Shown here piece after piece: positions 61,994 to 64,000 of a stretch of 64,000 nucleotides of DNA. Under the pieces are notes generated by a model. The model saw only the letters and a list, made by a program, of their open reading frames with translations. It made no database searches and had not been told where the DNA came from. Position numbers and translations under genes: made by a program. The first letter of the stretch is position 1; the number at the start of each line of letters is the position of its first letter. Source of the stretch: Olleya aquimaris (GTDB lineage Bacteria > Bacteroidota > Bacteroidia > Flavobacteriales > Flavobacteriaceae); the NCBI RefSeq assembly GCF_003259525.1, contig NZ_QLLO01000002.1:186001-250000 (forward strand), read 5' to 3'.

Positions 61994-63110
61994 ACCTTTA
62001 GTAGAACATAATAAGATTTCTGCTTTGACAGGAACTAGAGTACTGCAACTTATTGATTCTTTAGAAGCAGGTGGCGCAGAGCGTGTCGCAATTAATTTTG
62101 CAAATGCTTTGGTAGGTGAGGTGGAAGGTTCCTTTTTATGTGCGACAAGAGCAGAAGGGTTATTAAAATCAAGTATTAATAGCGATGTGGGCTATCTATA
62201 TATAAATAAAACAAAAACTATAGATTTTAAAGCTATAAGACGATTACATCGTTTTGTAAAAGACCATCACATTACAATAATTCATGCGCATTCTACGTCT
62301 TATTTTTTAGCGACTATTATTAAAGTTTTAAAACCAAAACTAAAATTAGTTTGGCATGACCACTATGGTAAAAGCGAATTTTTGGAGCAACGTCCAAAAG
62401 GCGTGTTAAAAATATGTTCTTATTTTTTTAATCATGTTTTTAGTGTCAATTCTAAATTAGAAACTTGGGCAAAACAGTATTTAAAGGCGAAGTCGGTTAG
62501 TTATTTACCCAATTTTGCGATTAAAAATAAAATAGCTTCCACCACTAACTTAAAGGGAGAGCCTGGTAAACGCATCGTATGTTTAGCTAACTTACGTCCT
62601 CAAAAAGACCATTTAAATTTACTACAAGCTTTTAAAGACGTATTAAAAACGCATCCAGATTGGACCTTACATTTGGTGGGACAAGATTTTAAGGATGCGT
62701 ATTCTAAATCTGTTTTTAAGTTTATAAACACTAATCAATTAGAGTATAACGTCTTTGTTTATGGGAGTTGCCCAGATACCTCCGCTATTTTGTCCCAGTG
62801 TACCATAGGCGTTTTATCCTCAAAATCTGAAGGCTTACCTTTGGCGTTATTAGAATATGGATTAGCTGGTTTGCCTGTTATTACAACCGATGTTGGCGAT
62901 TGTAATTTGGTTGTTTCAAATAGACAAGAAGGGTTACTAATACCCTCTAATAATAGTTTAGCATTAGAAAAAGCATTATTAGAGTTTATTACTAATCCTG
63001 AAAAAGCTAAATTAGCTAGCAGTACATTGCATCATAAAGTAGAACTTCAATTTTCTGAAGCTTCGGCAATAAAAACAATTAAAGCCATCTATCAATCTAT
63101 TTTAGTTTAA
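61983..63110 (+). CDS. Glycosyltransferase, GT4 family
   Basis: This 375-aa GT-B enzyme begins with LQLIDSLEAGGAERVAINFA, the typical G-G-A-E-R loop, then IIHAHSTSYFLATII and VWHDHYGKSEF. The donor domain has RIVCLANLRPQKDHLNLLQA, LHLVGQDF and LSSKSEGLPLALLEYGLAGL with VGDCNLVVSNRQEG. The start 61983 overlaps the upstream gene by 11 nt. It is followed directly (TAATG) by the polymerase/ligase-like gene. Confidence 0.88.
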   Translation: MMNKPLVEHNKISALTGTRVLQLIDSLEAGGAERVAINFANALVGEVEGSFLCATRAEGLLKSSINSDVGYLYINKTKTIDFKAIRRLHRFVKDHHITIIHAHSTSYFLATIIKVLKPKLKLVWHDHYGKSEFLEQRPKGVLKICSYFFNHVFSVNSKLETWAKQYLKAKSVSYLPNFAIKNKIASTTNLKGEPGKRIVCLANLRPQKDHLNLLQAFKDVLKTHPDWTLHLVGQDFKDAYSKSVFKFINTNQLEYNVFVYGSCPDTSAILSQCTIGVLSSKSEGLPLALLEYGLAGLPVITTDVGDCNLVVSNRQEGLLIPSNNSLALEKALLEFITNPEKAKLASSTLHHKVELQFSEASAIKTIKAIYQSILV

Positions 63111-64000
63111 TGACACAAACAGAATACATTAATAAAAAAATAGAAAACTTATTCAAGCCTTTTTATATAAAGCTGGCTTTAGCTTTAATGGTTGTTTCTT
63201 ATTTTTATAATTTACCAGCACTTAAATACAGCTTAACGGGTGATAATGAGTTGAGATTATATGATATGACCGGTATTGTCATATTGTTTATTGTCTTTAA
63301 TAATTTAAAGTTATTTACCGTCTACATTAAATCTAAAACCTACTTTAAATACCTCAATACGTTTATATTGTGGGCAGGTTTTACTTTAATATTTAATGCA
63401 GCTTTTAGTATTTATAAAGGTAGACCCTTATGGTTTGTGCAAACCTGTTTGTATTATTATCATCTACTTATTTTCTTTTATACAGCAGTGTTAATGGCTA
63501 TGTATTTAAGAAACCGATCCAATTATAAAAGAGCAGCTAGCTTTATATTAATTCTAGCAATTGCAGAAGCTATTTTAGTGTTTGCACAGCATGCTGGATT
63601 AGTACCCTTTTTATGGAATGATGTTTACCTTCAGGCTTATGGAGGGTTTTTATCTGGTGCATTAGGCCCTAACAAAATTAATCTAGGGATGAATATGTTG
63701 TTTTCGCTAGTGTTTGCAATTGGTTTATTAATGCAGAAGCAATTAAAAGTCAATCGTATTTTAATAATAATAACTGTCTTAACTAGTTTAGCCACCATTG
63801 GTGTATCTGGTTCTAGGACAACATATTTAGCGTTAATTGTATTTGTTTGTTACTTATTTATTTCTAGTACTAAAAAGTTTTTTGGACTCTCAATAGTTAT
63901 ATCCTTAGGAATTATTATTGCGTTTTTTTTAAACCTAGAATTAATTGAAACCATTACAGAAACCATTGAAAATAGAGTTGTTAATAAAGTGTCAGATCCA
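63110..64000 (+). CDS. O-antigen polymerase/ligase-like membrane protein, 5' part only (cut by window end)
   Basis: The frame starts with ATG at 63110 and is still open at 64000, giving 297 residues. Sequence is strongly hydrophobic with at least eight helices, for example YDMTGIVILFIVFNNLKLF and TFILWAGFTLIF. VSGSRTTYLALIVF and GALGPNKINLGMNMLF occupy the positions of the conserved blocks of the Wzy_C/O-antigen ligase family. Such proteins either polymerise repeat units (Wzy) or ligate glycan to lipid A-core (WaaL); the missing end is needed to decide. It overlaps the upstream GT4 stop by one base. Confidence 0.82.
   Translation, partial: MTQTEYINKKIENLFKPFYIKLALALMVVSYFYNLPALKYSLTGDNELRLYDMTGIVILFIVFNNLKLFTVYIKSKTYFKYLNTFILWAGFTLIFNAAFSIYKGRPLWFVQTCLYYYHLLIFFYTAVLMAMYLRNRSNYKRAASFILILAIAEAILVFAQHAGLVPFLWNDVYLQAYGGFLSGALGPNKINLGMNMLFSLVFAIGLLMQKQLKVNRILIIITVLTSLATIGVSGSRTTYLALIVFVCYLFISSTKKFFGLSIVISLGIIIAFFLNLELIETITETIENRVVNKVSDP

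Noticed and set aside
26890-64000. Prophage, integrative element or transposon carrying the polysaccharide locus
   Set aside because: No integrase, transposase, terminal repeat or tRNA-adjacent attachment site is visible in the window.

Overview
The window is a chromosomal segment of a low-GC member of the Bacteroidota, almost certainly a Flavobacteriaceae species. Support comes from a large secreted protein ending in a type IX secretion (T9SS) sorting domain, a PUR-alpha/DUF3276 protein, a bacillithiol deacetylase, the long Bacteroidota forms of SecA (1118 aa) and NusB (314 aa), a leucine dehydrogenase, and promoters of the Bacteroidota type (TTG, about 20 nt, TAnnTTTG). No rRNA, CRISPR array, integrase or transposase is visible. 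The species cannot be named from the sequence alone.

Bases 1 to about 26.7 kb are housekeeping and accessory genes in short transcription units. They are: the 5' part of a minus-strand gene cut by the window start; a PLP-dependent trans-sulfuration enzyme, rlmF and bshB1; tRNA-His with its own promoter and terminator; a CsaA-like protein, a BASS transporter and a PlsC-like acyltransferase; then on the minus strand a PUR-family protein and an ABC exporter half; leucine dehydrogenase, nusB, a DUF1573 lipoprotein and yajC; a 2213-aa T9SS cargo protein flanked by two identical terminator hairpins; and a minus-strand block with a YdeI-like protein, a small membrane protein, secA, a DUF2795 protein, a cobalamin adenosyltransferase, a methyltransferase and a Uup-like ABC-F ATPase.

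From 26.9 kb to the end of the window every gene is on the plus strand and usually overlaps or abuts the next. This is a surface-polysaccharide locus of at least 37 kb. It begins with the export machinery (Wza-like lipoprotein, Wzc-like tyrosine autokinase, Wzm/Wzt-type ABC transporter). A methyltransferase/pyruvyltransferase fusion overlaps wzt. About sixteen glycosyltransferases follow, interleaved with sugar-nucleotide genes: an epimerase, gmd and fcl for GDP-fucose, and a cytidylyltransferase-phosphatase fusion plus a NeuB-like synthase for a CMP-nonulosonate. An MBOAT/SGNH pair probably adds acyl groups. The window ends inside an O-antigen polymerase/ligase-like membrane protein.

Read together, the locus would make, decorate and export a fucose- and nonulosonate-containing O-antigen or exopolysaccharide. 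The most interesting reading is that the protein beside Wzt is a chain terminator of WbdD-like logic (end-modifying domains plus a Lys/Glu-rich helical linker, beside a Wzt with a C-terminal recognition domain) but with a pyruvyltransferase in place of a kinase. Other candidates for new enzymology are a protein resembling GT42 sialyltransferases, a SAF-less NeuB, a fucosyltransferase-like protein, and several glycosyltransferases of unassigned family. All functional calls are from reading sequence motifs; no database search was run.
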